Source of the DNA: Antennarius striatus
Taxonomy: Eukaryota > Chordata > Actinopteri > Lophiiformes > Antennariidae
Length of the DNA stretch: 64,000 nucleotides
Direction: 5' to 3'
Assembly: GCF_040054535.1 (NCBI RefSeq)
Contig: NC_090784.1
Span: 18,357,001 to 18,421,000 of the forward strand
Shown here: one piece after another, positions 1 to 11,956 of the stretch
Layout: every line of letters starts with the position of its first letter
Position numbering within the stretch: the first letter of the stretch is position 1
Notes under the pieces: generated by a model
Database searches by the model: none
The model's input: the letters and a program-made list of their open reading frames with translations, nothing else
Told to the model about the DNA's origin: nothing
Translations under genes and position numbers: made by a program

Positions 1-741
1 TGCTGATCAAGCTCTTCCACCCGGTGGAGATCACGGAGGCAGTCACTCCCATCGCGCTGCCCACAGGATGCCCCTACGCTGGGCTCGGCTGCTCTGTGTC
101 CGGGTGGGGTAACACTGCCATGGAAGGCGATGGTGAGTGGAAGATGGTGATTCTGAATGCACGGCTAAATTGTGCAAAAGTGCCACCATTTGTAGAATTT
201 ATTGAAGACAATGGGATGCTCAATCATTTTGAATTAATGACGAAATGTTTTCAAGGCCACAGGAGAGCTAGAAAAATGAAAAAGTAATTAAAAATGGGAT
301 ACACAGAGTTTTAAACTATAAAATAATTTCTATATTTCCTAAACATGTTCTAATCTGTCATGCCCATCCCAGCTATCATGCCCACTCGTCTGCAGTGTTT
401 AGACGTGCCCATAGTGGACAACCAGCAGTGTGAGGGAGCCTATCCTGGCATGATCACACGCAGGATGTTTTGTGCCGGGTTTATGGATGGAGGCAGAGAT
501 GCGTGCAATGTGAGTATTAACAATAAATTATTCTGTTTTGTTTTGTTTCTGATGTGCACCGGTTGACATTTCTTCCTCTGTCGATCAGGGCGACTCCGGC
601 AGTCCACTGGTGTGTTTCAACGAGGTCCACGGCTTGGTGTCGTGGGGTCAGGGATGCGCTCAGCCCAACTACCCTGGAGTCTACGTCAAAGTGTGTGAAT
701 TCCTCCCTTGGATTGAAAACACCATGTCAGACAACCCCTAA
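1..741 (+). CDS. Trypsin-family serine protease, 3' part only (three exons)
   Basis: A secreted S1-family endopeptidase cut by the left window edge. Coding exons are about 1-132, 373-509 and 589-741 (stop TAA at 739-741), with GT/AG borders and matching phases (1, then 0). The first exon reads [10 protein letters not shown] then CSVSGWGNT, the region just after catalytic Asp102 in chymotrypsin numbering, so His57 and Asp102 lie outside the window. The last exon opens with GDSGS, which holds catalytic Ser195. Six residues earlier, in DACN, is the Asp189 equivalent, and VSWGQGC and YPGVY supply Gly216 and Gly226, so trypsin-like Lys/Arg specificity is expected. The usual GDSGG is GDSGS here (G197S). 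From memory, teleost trypsinogen-like protein 3 or group III trypsins share this, so that assignment is an inference. Cysteines match the trypsin pattern. It is transcribed toward the oppositely oriented cblc. Confidence 0.9.
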
Positions 742-915
742 GGAAATGAGCCCCCACCCCACTCATCCAGTCCTGCCCCTCTGTTCTCCTCCCCACTCAT
801 TTCGACTGGTTTTACGGTGCCAACTTGCATTTTTCTTTCTCTGGTGCCTTGTCTCCTTTGTTTTCCACCTCCGACGTCTAGACTTGACTCCAGCGATCCA
901 GAATGTAGAAACCAA

Positions 916-990
916 AATAAAACCACTTGGTTTATATTCATTCTACACTGGTCTGTTCATATTCTCGTGTCCACAGTGGGAGAAAATAAA
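916..990 (+). terminator. Poly(A) signals of the trypsin-like gene
   Basis: Two AATAAA hexamers (916-921 and 985-990) lie 175 and 244 bases after the stop codon and would end a normal short 3' UTR. Confidence 0.6.
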
Positions 991-2188
991 GCTTACCAAA
1001 TGAAAGTCTTGAGAAACTGGATGCGTCAGTTTTTATTTGTGATTTTACATCATATTTGAATATGACTTCATTCACTTGAATTACATAATCTAACCATGAC
1101 CTTGTATGAGTAAAATCACACAATATCATGTTTTTTATTATTTCATATATTCATCTTATACATGTTATTTACTGTCTTGTCGATGTACATATTACAGGTG
1201 TTTCTGGTAAACTTTTGTGAAATCGTCAGCTTCAGTAAAATGCTTTTGCTACTATAAAGAAGTGAGACTGTGTGTAAGAGCCTGTGCTGAACCTTTTTTA
1301 ATTTAATTAACAACTACATTCACTTAAGTTCTCAGTTGATCTCAGTTGATGCTGTTGTCATCTTCCCAGTCCGTATTTGTCTTTCACTCGTCTTTCCTCT
1401 ATCTGTTGTTGCCTTTGTCTCTGTTCAGCCTGACTGGAGGGTCCTAGCCAAGCTACTCCACCTTTAAACAAACAAACAATAAAAAAAAAAGGTTTTACAA
1501 TAACTTAAAATTCACAACAAAGTATAAATGGTTCTCCAAAGGGAAAATGAGACATAGCCAGAAACATTTTAATGCCAATCATGTCATTAATAATATGATT
1601 TAAAAAAAACAAACACAATAAGCACAAAACAATCTGGATAGATGAGGGTGGAAAGACAATAACACAAGTAATCAACAAGTTCTCATTATCAGTCTAGCAT
1701 AATAAGTCAGTCATATCTTTGATTTGCAAAACAGAATTTCACAAAAAAAGTATCCTTGAAAAGAAAACACTCCTTGACTTGTTTTAATATTCCAATTAAA
1801 AAAGTTTCTTCCGTAATCATTAGTCCCATTGGAATTTATTCAATTAGTTTCTCAAGAGAAGAATGGCAGAAAGTTTAGGAACAACTGACTTACCACATTT
1901 AATAGTTCTGACGATGATGACTTCGGACTTCTATAGCGCAGTATAACCATACATTGTTTTTAATGACACCAGTGTTTGTGTAGCATGGTGAAAAACTTAC
2001 TGCTGCTATCCTTCTGGGAGGAGGACAAAATCATTACTTCTGTGAGGAATTCAGCGCTGTACAAAAAACAAAAAAATAAATAAAATAAATGTCAAATTAA
2101 ATTATTATAAGCGCTCCAGGAAGCTTATATTCAGATTCCAGAGTGTTACACATAGACAACAGCTGCTCTGTTTCAATACGTGTCTCAC
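991..2188. other. Gap between the convergent trypsin-like gene and cblc
   Basis: AT-rich DNA. No coding segment is recognisable. On the minus strand there are AATAAA hexamers (plus-strand TTTATT, for example 1134-1139) and exon-like pieces with GTAAGT donors near 1890-1935 and 1995-2010. These could be 3' exons or 3' UTR of cblc, but nothing in the translation identifies them. Confidence 0.4.
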
Positions 2189-2241
2189 CTGTTTGAACGT
2201 TGTTTGTGTTTTCTTCGTGTTCCACTTCCACTATGAGCCTC
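2189..2241 (-). other. Candidate additional 3' exon of cblc
   Basis: On the minus strand this 53-base piece has a good acceptor (pyrimidine tract then CAG) and a GTGAGA donor. Joined in phase to the last certain cblc exon it codes for a short basic segment starting EAHSGSG and stays open to the donor. No family similarity was recognised, so splice quality is the only support. Confidence 0.2.
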
Positions 2242-2402
2242 CTGAAGAGATGAAAAGACATGCAGGCATCAGCTACGACGCATAGGCACCCGGTTTCTAC
2301 AAGACTGTGTTTGAATTCATGTATTTCAATGGAAAATATGCAGCTAATGTTGAACAACGTGACTAAAGTTGGCCCGAAATGACCCTATGTTTTAAGAAGC
2401 TT

Positions 2403-2605
2403 TACCAGAACCACTTCTTGAGCCGGAAAAAGAACCAGAACCTGTTCCTGAATCTGTTGCCAGAACCTGAGGCTATACTTGATCCCAGTCCTGAACCCAA
2501 ATCTGTTCCCGAGTCTTTACCAGAGCCCAAACCTGAACCTGAATCAGTTTCACAAATTGAACTTGAAGTTGAATCTGTCCCAGAGCCTGATTTATCCTGG
2601 ATCCT
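2403..2605 (+). repeat. Degenerate Pro-Glu-encoding short tandem repeat
   Basis: Imperfect repetition of a six-base unit close to CCTGAA/CCAGAA. Read on the plus strand it gives runs such as PEPKPEPES, broken by stops and frame changes. It lies in the cblc 3' region on the opposite strand. It is best read as a decayed minisatellite; there is no start, splice or homology support for a gene. Confidence 0.5.
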
Positions 2606-3290
2606 GATCCTGACCCTCCTCCAGGACTATGTTTTTGGGATGATGGCGGCCATCCCATGAGCAGGGTTGGGGTGTGTGTGTGTGGGGGGGGGGCTAACGT
2701 CATGGTCACAGTTCTAGTTTTCCCTCCTTGTCCTCTGTATCCTGAACTCATCCTCTCATTCCTGTCACCTGTGCTGCTGCAGCCACCTGCTTCCCATCTC
2801 CAATCAGGCTCCACCTACTTAAACTCCGCTCAGACCTCAGTTTGCTGCCAGACTGTCATCGACTCATCCTACTCTCCAGGTTTCTCTGACTTCCTAGAGT
2901 TTTTTTTTTTGCTTGTTTGTCCCTTCCTTTCCCGATCTTCTGACAACCTGCTGTGGATTTTGTTCAAATTAAAACCATGAATGTGGACTTTTCCCCTGGT
3001 GCACTACATGTGGGTCTTAACCTCACCTGTGACAGACAGGAGAGAAAAGTAACATCACCAAGGTACAAATCCTCATGGTGAGGACCATATGACTCGTTGA
3101 GAAATTTCTCTCAAAACTACAAATATTAACCTCACGGTGGCCCTGGAGGAAATAAAATCAAGAGATGACGGGACAACAAAATGTATTCTCCAAATTTCAT
3201 AGCAATCCATTTGCTAGTTGTTGATATCTTTGTCTACTAACCTGAAAAAAAGCACAAAACAATGGGCAATATGCATTAAAATATTTCTAC

Positions 3291-5659
3291 CTTTCCCAGG
3301 GCAGACATTCCTTTCACTACAACTTCGATGTCCTCGTGGTCCTCTTCCTCTGCATCCTCCTCTGCCTCTGTTTCCCACATACTGCTGCCTGGCAGGTAAG
3401 GCTCTACAAGGACCGCCTCCATTCCTCTGATGTCACATCGACAGTATGGACAGGTGTAGCCAGATGACCTCTGATAAATAAATATTAATGGCAAATCATG
3501 AGGAGAGAAATGGTAGCATTATTTGAATGTCAGGGCAGTCACCCCATGCCTTTGATTGTCGCTTCACTCAAAGATTAAGATGATGGAAAATACTGCGTTC
3601 ACTATTGTTTTTCGTTGTGTTAGTGTTCACGCTGGTTGTAATGTAAGCTACCTACTGATCAGGAAATGTGCTTGACCACAATGACGACTTACAACTTAGT
3701 TTTTCCATTGAAGTCTTACGGCCACATTTCGAGGAGGACGTCATACTTTGCTGACACAGGAAGTTCTCAGCCAAAATGTCAGGACCTGCTGCTCTGCATC
3801 TTAAATTTGTGAACACCTCTTGTGCAAGATGGGAGACTTCTGGCCGCTACTGGTGCATGTAATTGTATTTCACCAGCAGCAGTTTTGAATCTATTTAGAT
3901 GTCTTTGAATTTTTAAAAGGGGAAGATATAGATTGGGGAAAACCCCTTTGCATAAGATCAACATGGAACAGACTGTCTAAATAATGACTATGACAGCTGA
4001 AATGTGGTCAAAACAATTGATGATCCTACAGGCGTCAGTTTAGATGACGATGACTCTTGGTCGACAAAAGTTTGAGAGTATGGATTTACTAATTTCATAA
4101 GCAGAGGTGAACTGAATGCTTGTTAAACTGTTTGGTGGTTTCAACAAGGCTGACCGATGTGATTATGAAACCAGTAATTATAAATATAAACATCGGGGCA
4201 TGGAAAATGCACTGACATGAAAGGCATTATAAAGAATTATCCATAGCTCACAACAGCAGTTTTTAAATAATGCTTCATTTTGAGATTTGCTCAACTGAAA
4301 GTTTCAAGATTTCAATAGAAATCTGCACAGGGACATTTCTAGATTGTTTTGTCTTAAAATGATTAAATTCATCCTGGGATTGGTTTCTGAGAATTAGAAA
4401 AGCAAAAAAAGAAAAAAGAGAAGAAATACTCCATTTTGTTAAACCCAGACTTTAGTGAATACACAACTGCTAAAGCAACAACCTCTCTCAGTTTAAACAT
4501 GGTAGATGTGTCATGTCCTGTCCTGAAATACAGTTCACTATATGCACTGGATGTGTTCTAGAGCAGTCGGTGGTTTGAAGGTTCATACCTGCCAGCCTAT
4601 GAGACAGGGTTTGCACAGGAGATGCCCACAGGGCTGGATACGAGTGTTCTTATCCCTCTCTGCACAGATCTTACACAGCTGGAAGGTGCTGCCAATGTCA
4701 CAGTAGAGCTCATACTCCTCCTGTTGGGCGTTGAAGGAGTGATGGGTAAACAGAAAAGAAAGAAACCAATAAGAAGATTTATCTATGATCTTTGGTGTCT
4801 TTCGTTTCGCTTCGGGGGTATTGCTGGCAGTTTGATAAATTGATAATGAGGTAGAAAGTGCACCTGCTTACTTCTGTGACTTTAACTTTGCCCCTCGGCT
4901 GTGGTTCGCACAGGCTCGTCAGGTCGGGGTTCACATCGCGACCGTCTGGGTAAAGGTAGCTGCAGGCACAGAAACACACAGCAATCACAGAGGAGGCACA
5001 AACACATAAAAACAAACAAACAGAGACCTGTGTGTGTGTGTTTGTCCTGACCAGCCTTCTTTGAAGCCCTTAATAAGTGATTGGTACAGTGGTGCATTCT
5101 GGGGGATGGTCTGGATGATGTTTCCTTCTGTAGTCACGTGGCCGATAGCCCACTGGCCCATCCTGGTGCTGCTCAGACGAAAGATGTAACTGAAAGGGAA
5201 GCATTTTAGATCACACATTAAACACAAGAGGATTTTATGTTTAACTTCAATCAAGTGTCTTTAACATGGTTTTTCTTCTTGGCTTCAGTTAACTGAAAAG
5301 TGCATCAGCATTGGTTTGATGACACTGACAGTTACATACTGTAGTTCAAATCTGTCAAATAATTACAGTTCAAATTCTTAATATAACAAGAGCAGTGAAA
5401 GTTGGAATTTTGAGATTTGTGTGACAAAAATCAGTTTTGCATTTCTGAAATGGACATCAGATCATGTTTGGTGCTGTGCTCCGCCTCACCTTCCCGGTTT
5501 GTGCAGATGGTTTCCCAGACGGGCTACGACCTGGTCGTAGGTGAGGAAGGCCATGTAGCCCGGATGAGCAACTGCTAGCAGGTTCCAGTTCCTTATGAGT
5601 GACCTCCAGGGCTGAAATTATAGGAGACTCAGCAAGTGAAATCATTACGTGCATATACA

Positions 5660-5738
<79 letters not shown>

Positions 5739-6100
5739 TTCATTCATTCATTCATTTTCCAACCCGCTTAATCCGCTAACGCAGGTCGCGGGGTAGCCAG
5801 TGCCTATCCTGGCAGTCTCAGGGCGTGAGGCGGGGGACACTCCGGGCACGACGCCAGTGTACCGCGGAGCCACACAGAAACAAACAAGCATTCACACACA
5901 CACTCACTCCTATGGTCAATTTGGGACCGGCCAATTAACCTGAAGCGCATGCTTTTTTTGGAGGTGGGAGGAAGCCGGAGAACCCGGAGAGAACCCACGC
6001 AGACACGGGGAGAGCATGCGAACTCCGCACAGAGCGGGACTCGAACCCGGGTCCGCCGTGATGTGAGGCAGCAGCGCTAACCACTGCGCCACCGTGCCGC

Positions 6101-6136
<36 letters not shown>

Positions 6137-9100
6137 TATTAGCTGACTAAATAGCACATAATATCTTGTTTATAATCATTTAAAACATGAAATAAACCAA
6201 CAAGGTGGGATTTTAGGATTTTTTTTATGCGCATCATCCAAAGGGCCCGGCTCTGTTTGTCTGGTCATGATCCGATGCACAAATGATTTCACTCTCTCTT
6301 CCTGTTGTTGTCTCTGTGTCACAAAATCCCCACTAAACACATGCATTTTCAGAAGCAGTCGTAGTTAAAGTGGTGCCTGAAGAGCAGTAAAATTGCTAAA
6401 GCTGGATGAAGTGGTAGTAGTAGTAGTAGTAACAATGGCAGTGTAATGTATTATAATTAAATCTGTCTGTTGTGCTAAGCAAACCAACGTCTGGTTGTTG
6501 TGTTAAATTCATTGTAGAGATATCACATTGGACATATTTTCATATAAATCTCTGCAACATAGCCACTATGATTAGAAAAAAACAATGATCAGACAAAAAA
6601 ATTATTCATATATTTAATCAGATGATCATTACGTTTGATTGGAACATTTTTTACCTCACCTGAAACAGTCTGGTAAAGATGTCAAACTCAAACACAGAGA
6701 TGTGGCTGTTACAGGTAAGATCTATGGTCGACTTCAGGGCCAGCGACTCCATCACTTCCTCAAATGCATGTACAGTACTAAGATGCTCTTTAAAATGGTT
6801 CCACTGCACTATGCACCTGTCAGAACACATTAGTAACATGTAGTAATGGTGATCACAGCAATGAACATTGATAATAATTTTTTAAAAAAACCCAAAAACA
6901 TCCACACTCACTTGTTGCCAAATGAATTTCTCCAAAAGTCCGCAGCTTCTATCTTTGTCACCTTGTAGGTGTCGCCCTGAAAAGATCCCTCTGGAAACAT
7001 AGCCTTCATTTCCGACAGAATGTGACTGAACAGCAAGGACAGCTTGGTCAGGTTCCTCCTGAGAATTAAAAACAGTCATTTAGTTGTATTTACAGACACA
7101 GGAATGAAATCACCCAGTTGGTATCTAGTTACACTTAAAAATAAAATAAAATAACAGTGTTTAACTTGTGTTTTTTGTGGGACTGTAGCTTATTTCTCAT
7201 GCATGTCTCTTTATAAATATCATAATAGCTGAAAGACTTGTGAGGGACGGTATGTATCTGGAGAATAATCCACCAATGTGACTTGGTGAAGTAAACCCAG
7301 AACCTACAATATAGTGATGTAAGTTTGTTCAACAAAGCGTGGGCTATAAATACACTGATATAAATATTCTACAAACACCCTTTTTGGGGAACCATGATTC
7401 CAATTATTGCACAAGTACTGCTTTTTTTGAGTTCAAACAAGCATTAACATGGCTGACACCTTCCACAGCTACACAAGCATACAAAATGTACCTTCACATA
7501 TGTCATATTTCATCTATTATTACACAAAGGGAAAAAATTAAATAGCGGGAGATATTTTTGGAGCATAGAATTTGCTTTAGTCTAAATTCAAATATAAATT
7601 ACAAAAACAAAGTAATTAAAACCAAAAATGTGACGACTTACTCCATCTCTCTTCTCTGAAAACGCTGCAGGTGTACAGGTTTACAGGTTTACATACGCCT
7701 CCGTTTGAGGTCATGCAGTACATGTGGGTATATCAATTGCTTTAAAACATAATCACAGTGAAACAATCACAAACTATCTTTTCTTTTCTCTGACTCACAG
7801 CGTTGTTCTCGGTTGCTGGGATAAGCAGAAGCTAACAGTAAGTTGTGCTTCCATCCTGTGATTTGAATTCGCTCCAAAACTTAATGGATTCTTCTCTGGC
7901 TCACACGACACCCTTCCACCATGTTTCATTAAACGCGGAGCCAGTAGTCTTTCTATGTTCCTTCTCACACTCATAGACAAACCTGACCGAAAAAGTGTCA
8001 AATGCAAGTACATTTACAGACAAAACCCTACATTAAATATATTACCTCTGATATATTCTATGTTAAATTAGTTATTGATTCATTTAAAAAAGGATCCTGC
8101 AAATTCATTCAAGTTCTGTAAATTTTTACAGTTTATATTCCATTTCAAAACCATCAAACTGCACTAACAAAGTGTTCAGGAGAGTATCCACTGATACTGG
8201 AACCAAACGTAGCTGTTGTCATATTGTACAGTGGGGAAAATCCACTAAATAGTTTATATTTCCATCTCTGTTAAACTACATCTGTCGAAACACACTGCTG
8301 ACACATCTGTGGATATTTCTTTGCAGATTTTTCACGGTATTGTAAATTCTTTAGAAGGGAATTTAACTGTGTGGGCAGTGACCGTTTACAATCTACCCAC
8401 TGTGAAGTGGAGGGGAGAGTAAGGTGGAAGCTGGGGTAGTTTACGTTAAGTGCAAAAGTTATTTTGGGACAATGAAAATCACATTGTGTCATTGTTAGTG
8501 ATGGTTTATCATTCATCAGCTTGATCAGAGTATCTGATGAGGCTTGAAACTGATATTGATGGATCCTCACCTGAAGTCCTTCGCTCTACCATCACCTACC
8601 AGGAGAAATCTTTGCAGAAGTTATCAACAAGATGTTTGTTTGCCGAAACAAACAGTGATTGAGTGTAATTACAATAAAGTGTAATTTAAATTTGCATCCA
8701 AGCAATCCGGCAACACTGAAATAAACACTAAAGTTAAACACCGATTGTCAGTATTAAAATAAAACTCTAAATGAGGCGCTCTAGGGTATACACAGTTAAT
8801 TATCTTTTTGAGAAATTTATAATCTTGTAAAAACTGAATTTTAAACCTAGCAGTTGCATAAACTGCTTCACAGCTTACTTCTGAGTTTAATGGATTTTAT
8901 TTTTAATTTGAAGGCTTTTTTTGTATTCCAGTCAAGGGAAGCTAAAGCTAAGCAGTATGTCACGGTACAATAATCTTCCACTGTGTTTTAATGTCATCGT
9001 CACCTCCAGCCTGATCTCACTTCTGTTTTTAACTTCACGTCAGAGCCAAGAAGACAGTTCACTTACTGGAGGGCCAATTATTATTCTTACCATCAAACAG

Positions 9101-10728
9101 TCAGGGTTAATAGAAATAGAGGGGGTACCTGCAGCTTACTGGCTCGAGTCAAGATAACAAGCTGCAACAATGGAGGTCATTATGTCAGGATATTGTAAAA
9201 ACACAAAAGGAGGATATTTATACAATTTGCTCATATAACACTTTGTGAATTTACCACATGACTGCCCATGCAGACCTGGCAGCGTGACAAGACCATCTGT
9301 TATCTGGTGGGTGCTGAAGACTTTCGATGTTGCAGTAATAAATCTTCAAATATGGCTTCTTTTGATTTTCAGCTGATGTGGGGGGAAAAAAAACCCTGTG
9401 ATAAAAGCTTTTAGTGACACTTTGCATGCGGTGAGTTTAGTGTGAGCTGGAGGAGGCAAGTCTGAATTCTCTCAAAAGTCATAAGTAATAATGGACTTTG
9501 ACTTTAAAGTCTGTGTGCGTTCCGTGAATGCACCTTTATGGATATATGACACTCAAGTCCAGACTCCCTCTCTTCCAAACAGCTCACATACTGAGGTTGT
9601 AATTTCTTTTCACTAGCTCCCTCACATTAGCATCACAAAGATGTGGTTCTGGCTCCTTGTTCGATCTTCATCATTAGTAATCCAAACAGCAACAGGGGGG
9701 CGCAGCTCAAATAAAAAGTCACTAGCTGCTCCACTTTAGCCAAACTGGTCCTTTTCGTTCTTTTTCCGTACAGTCTACATTTGACGTGTGGGATCGAAGG
9801 AAGATGTGTTCTCATACGGTATTTAATATTGTGAGGGGTATTCTGTCTGAATACTTGTGAATGAAATTAATCATAAGGTGCTTACAGAACAGTAATTACA
9901 AAAGAAGAAAGATCTGATCTGCGACTAATCTTCATGTAGACACTGTAGTTTCTGGACAGAAAAAGCTGATTTTCACCAAAGTAGTTTTGATGTTGAGAGA
10001 ATTAGAACTCTCTGAATGTCATTAAAACTGTCCATTATAGCGGAGTGGGGGGATGTCAGAGAACTAAGATGGACAACATGCTTAAAAAATATTTAAAACT
10101 GCGGAGAAACACCGAATACTATCACTACAGAAGTTGGAATAAGTACATGTGAATGTTTTTTTTCCTTCCTTTCCTTTCCTTTAAATTTAGATCAATGTCT
10201 AACTGATAACTACCAAAAATTATGATTATGTTTCTCATTTGTTTAGTCTCTGACATACACGAGACCGGTTGCTTCTTTCTCCAATGGACAGAGCACAAAA
10301 AACTGAGACTGAATGAATGAAAGAATAAGAAGGAGCTGAGGGTGGAATTTTAACAGACTCTGTCACACTAAGACATCTTACCTCTGGCTGGAGGTTTCCT
10401 CAAATATTCTTTCGCGTCCTTCTTTGAACAGCAGCACAGCTCGTTCCGTCTTATCCAGCAGGTTTCTGACGTGGACCCTCAGGTACTTGGCCTCGTCTGC
10501 CCGGGACGCATGACTGCCAGCTGCTCTGGAGCCCCTGTAGGGCTCCCAAACCTGTACAAGCAGCTTTTTTGTCTCCGATATGAGGTCTGGCAGGTAGGGC
10601 GGACTGTTCCTCAGACCCAGCTTGGGGTTGGTGCACAACTCGTGCAGCTTATTCAGTCGTTTTAAGGCCTTGTCCACCAGCCGCCTGTCTGCACTGGTGA
10701 GGGCCTCAGAATCTCCTGCTGTTGCCAT
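3291..10728 (-). CDS. cblc: E3 ubiquitin ligase of the Cbl family, Cbl-c type
   Basis: Binds activated tyrosine kinases and ubiquitinates them. Minus-strand coding exons are 10728-10382, 7058-6912, 6816-6660, 5611-5490, 5189-5052, 4959-4872, 4720-4589 and 3470-3291, with consistent phases and 437 codons. Residues 1-130 form the four-helix bundle, followed by the EF-hand (about 131-217) and an SH2 domain with YIFRLS (Arg262). The linker has the YELY tyrosines (336, 339). The RING is C3HC4: C349, C352, C364, H366, C369, C372, C384, C387. An acidic tail (about 400-430) follows and no long proline-rich C-terminus was found, which favours Cbl-c over c-Cbl/Cbl-b, as does the position next to bcl3. 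The start is the MATAGDS methionine; an in-frame ATG at 10785 would add 19 residues lacking Cbl similarity. The fifth donor (GTCAGG) is weak. The C-terminal end is unresolved: reading through the last donor adds VEIF and a stop at 3276-3278. Confidence 0.9.
5661..5735. repeat. (TA)n microsatellite in a cblc intron
   Basis: About 37 uninterrupted TA units, directly followed by the ATTC-repeat tail of a SINE. A second (AT)n run at 6103-6131 lies on the other side of that SINE. Confidence 0.95.
5734..6102 (-). mobile_element. tRNA-derived SINE (family A), near-complete copy
   Basis: Read on the minus strand, the element begins GGGCGGCACGGTGGCGCAG and carries a pol III box A (TGGCGCAGTGG, exact to TRGYNNANNGG) and a box B (GGTTCGAGTCC). 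The body has the familiar fish segments for 'cat gttctccccgtgtctgcgtg' and 'ttaattggc', and it ends in a GAATG/AATG repeat tail (plus strand 5734-5756). Both sides are AT dinucleotide repeat, so it appears to have inserted into an AT microsatellite. It lies in the cblc intron between exons 3 and 4. Related copies are at 24318-24676, 30975-31280, 35690-35935 and 43383-43600. Confidence 0.85.
6103..6153. repeat. (AT)n run followed by a 23-bp sequence shared with 61119-61141
   Basis: After the (AT)n run, 6131-6153 is identical over 23 bases to 61119-61141 (starts ACAATGTATTAG). Both copies sit immediately after a long dinucleotide microsatellite. Confidence 0.85.
7065..10381 (-). other. cblc: Large first coding intron of cblc
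   Basis: About 3.3 kb of AT-rich intronic DNA between the exon ending at 10382 and the exon starting at 7058. Open frames here show no recognisable domain. No repeat family was confidently identified. Confidence 0.7.
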
Positions 10729-11860
10729 GATTTGCGTGAATGGAACTGACCTGCCAGTCCGTCTGCACGTGTGGATGTGTAACAATAATTAAAAATGATC
10801 CTTTTATTTTTCTGTTAATTTTTGAATGGGTGATTGTTTGTGAGCAGACATGGGAGCAGAGTTTCATTATATTTTTACGTCTTTGGTCAAAGGTAACATT
10901 TATATTCCCTCAGGTATTTTTCGTGGGTCCCGAACACCATCTGAAAATCACAAATACAGTAGTAAACACATTCAATAATAGCATCGCAAAAAAATAGATT
11001 TAAGATTTAAACGTTTCTTTTCAAAAAGCCCCTCCTGTCAGCCAGATCAGATGCACATTGTCTGTTGAACCTTTCAAAGTTTTTCTCAAGGATTGCAAAA
11101 TAAGACGAGAGAGAGTGAAGAACAAACAAAGGGAAGGGATGGTTTCACACTGACAGTCAAAGCAGTTCCATGTTTCACAAGCTTCCTCCACCAACTCTCT
11201 GTACCCAAACACAATAAGCATTTTTCACACCCTTATTTAGCATGCTTACCGGTATTCACATGCACACATCAGCAACACGGCAGTCCCACATTGTCATGGT
11301 CAACTGAGCTGATCAATTCACTCAAGGGCTCAGCAGAAACACGCTCTCTGGTATTGGCTGAGATGTGGCTGCTTCTTTATGACTCTCTCTGTCTCTCTCT
11401 CCCTCTCTGGCTCGCCTTTGGGGTGAAACCTCTGATTGATTTCCTGGTTGCAGCCGGCCAAACAGGTTTGTTTTCTTTGCTCTGCTGCTCAGGCAGATGA
11501 GTAGTAGATGAGCAAAGAAAGGGGAACAGAAGTAAATACTCAAAAACTGAACATTTACTTACAATCAAACGGGTGAGCAAAACCTGGGAAATACCCCAGC
11601 ATTTAAAAAAAAAAACAACAACCCTGAAACAAAACAAGGATTCCAGAGTTTTCAAATTAAGCTCGGTAACTCCAACATTTTCCTAAATTAGGATTTAAAA
11701 AACATGAGTCATCATCAAATGTCAACACAGCATGCTAACATTGCAATTAAAGGAATTTTAAATTTACATAATTTCTGACATAAAAATCACTCAGTACAGT
11801 AGAGCCATGCTTTTAATTCCATGCTTAAACATTCTAATAGTTGATGATGTTCAGTACTAA

Positions 11861-11868
11861 CGCACACA

Positions 11869-11950
<82 letters not shown>
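11861..11950. repeat. Compound (GCAC)n/(CA)n microsatellite
   Basis: Tandem GCAC units grade into an uninterrupted CA run. The change of unit within one array suggests point mutation and expansion of a CA progenitor. Confidence 0.95.

Positions 11951-11956
<6 letters not shown>

Noticed and set aside
7795-8013. Possible transposon remnant in cblc intron 1
   Set aside because: Some phrases looked like repetitive fish DNA, but no terminal repeats, box motifs or coding motifs could be identified.
11093-11500. 135-codon frame in the cblc-bcl3 gap
   Set aside because: No recognisable domain, biased Leu/Ser content and no splice or promoter evidence.
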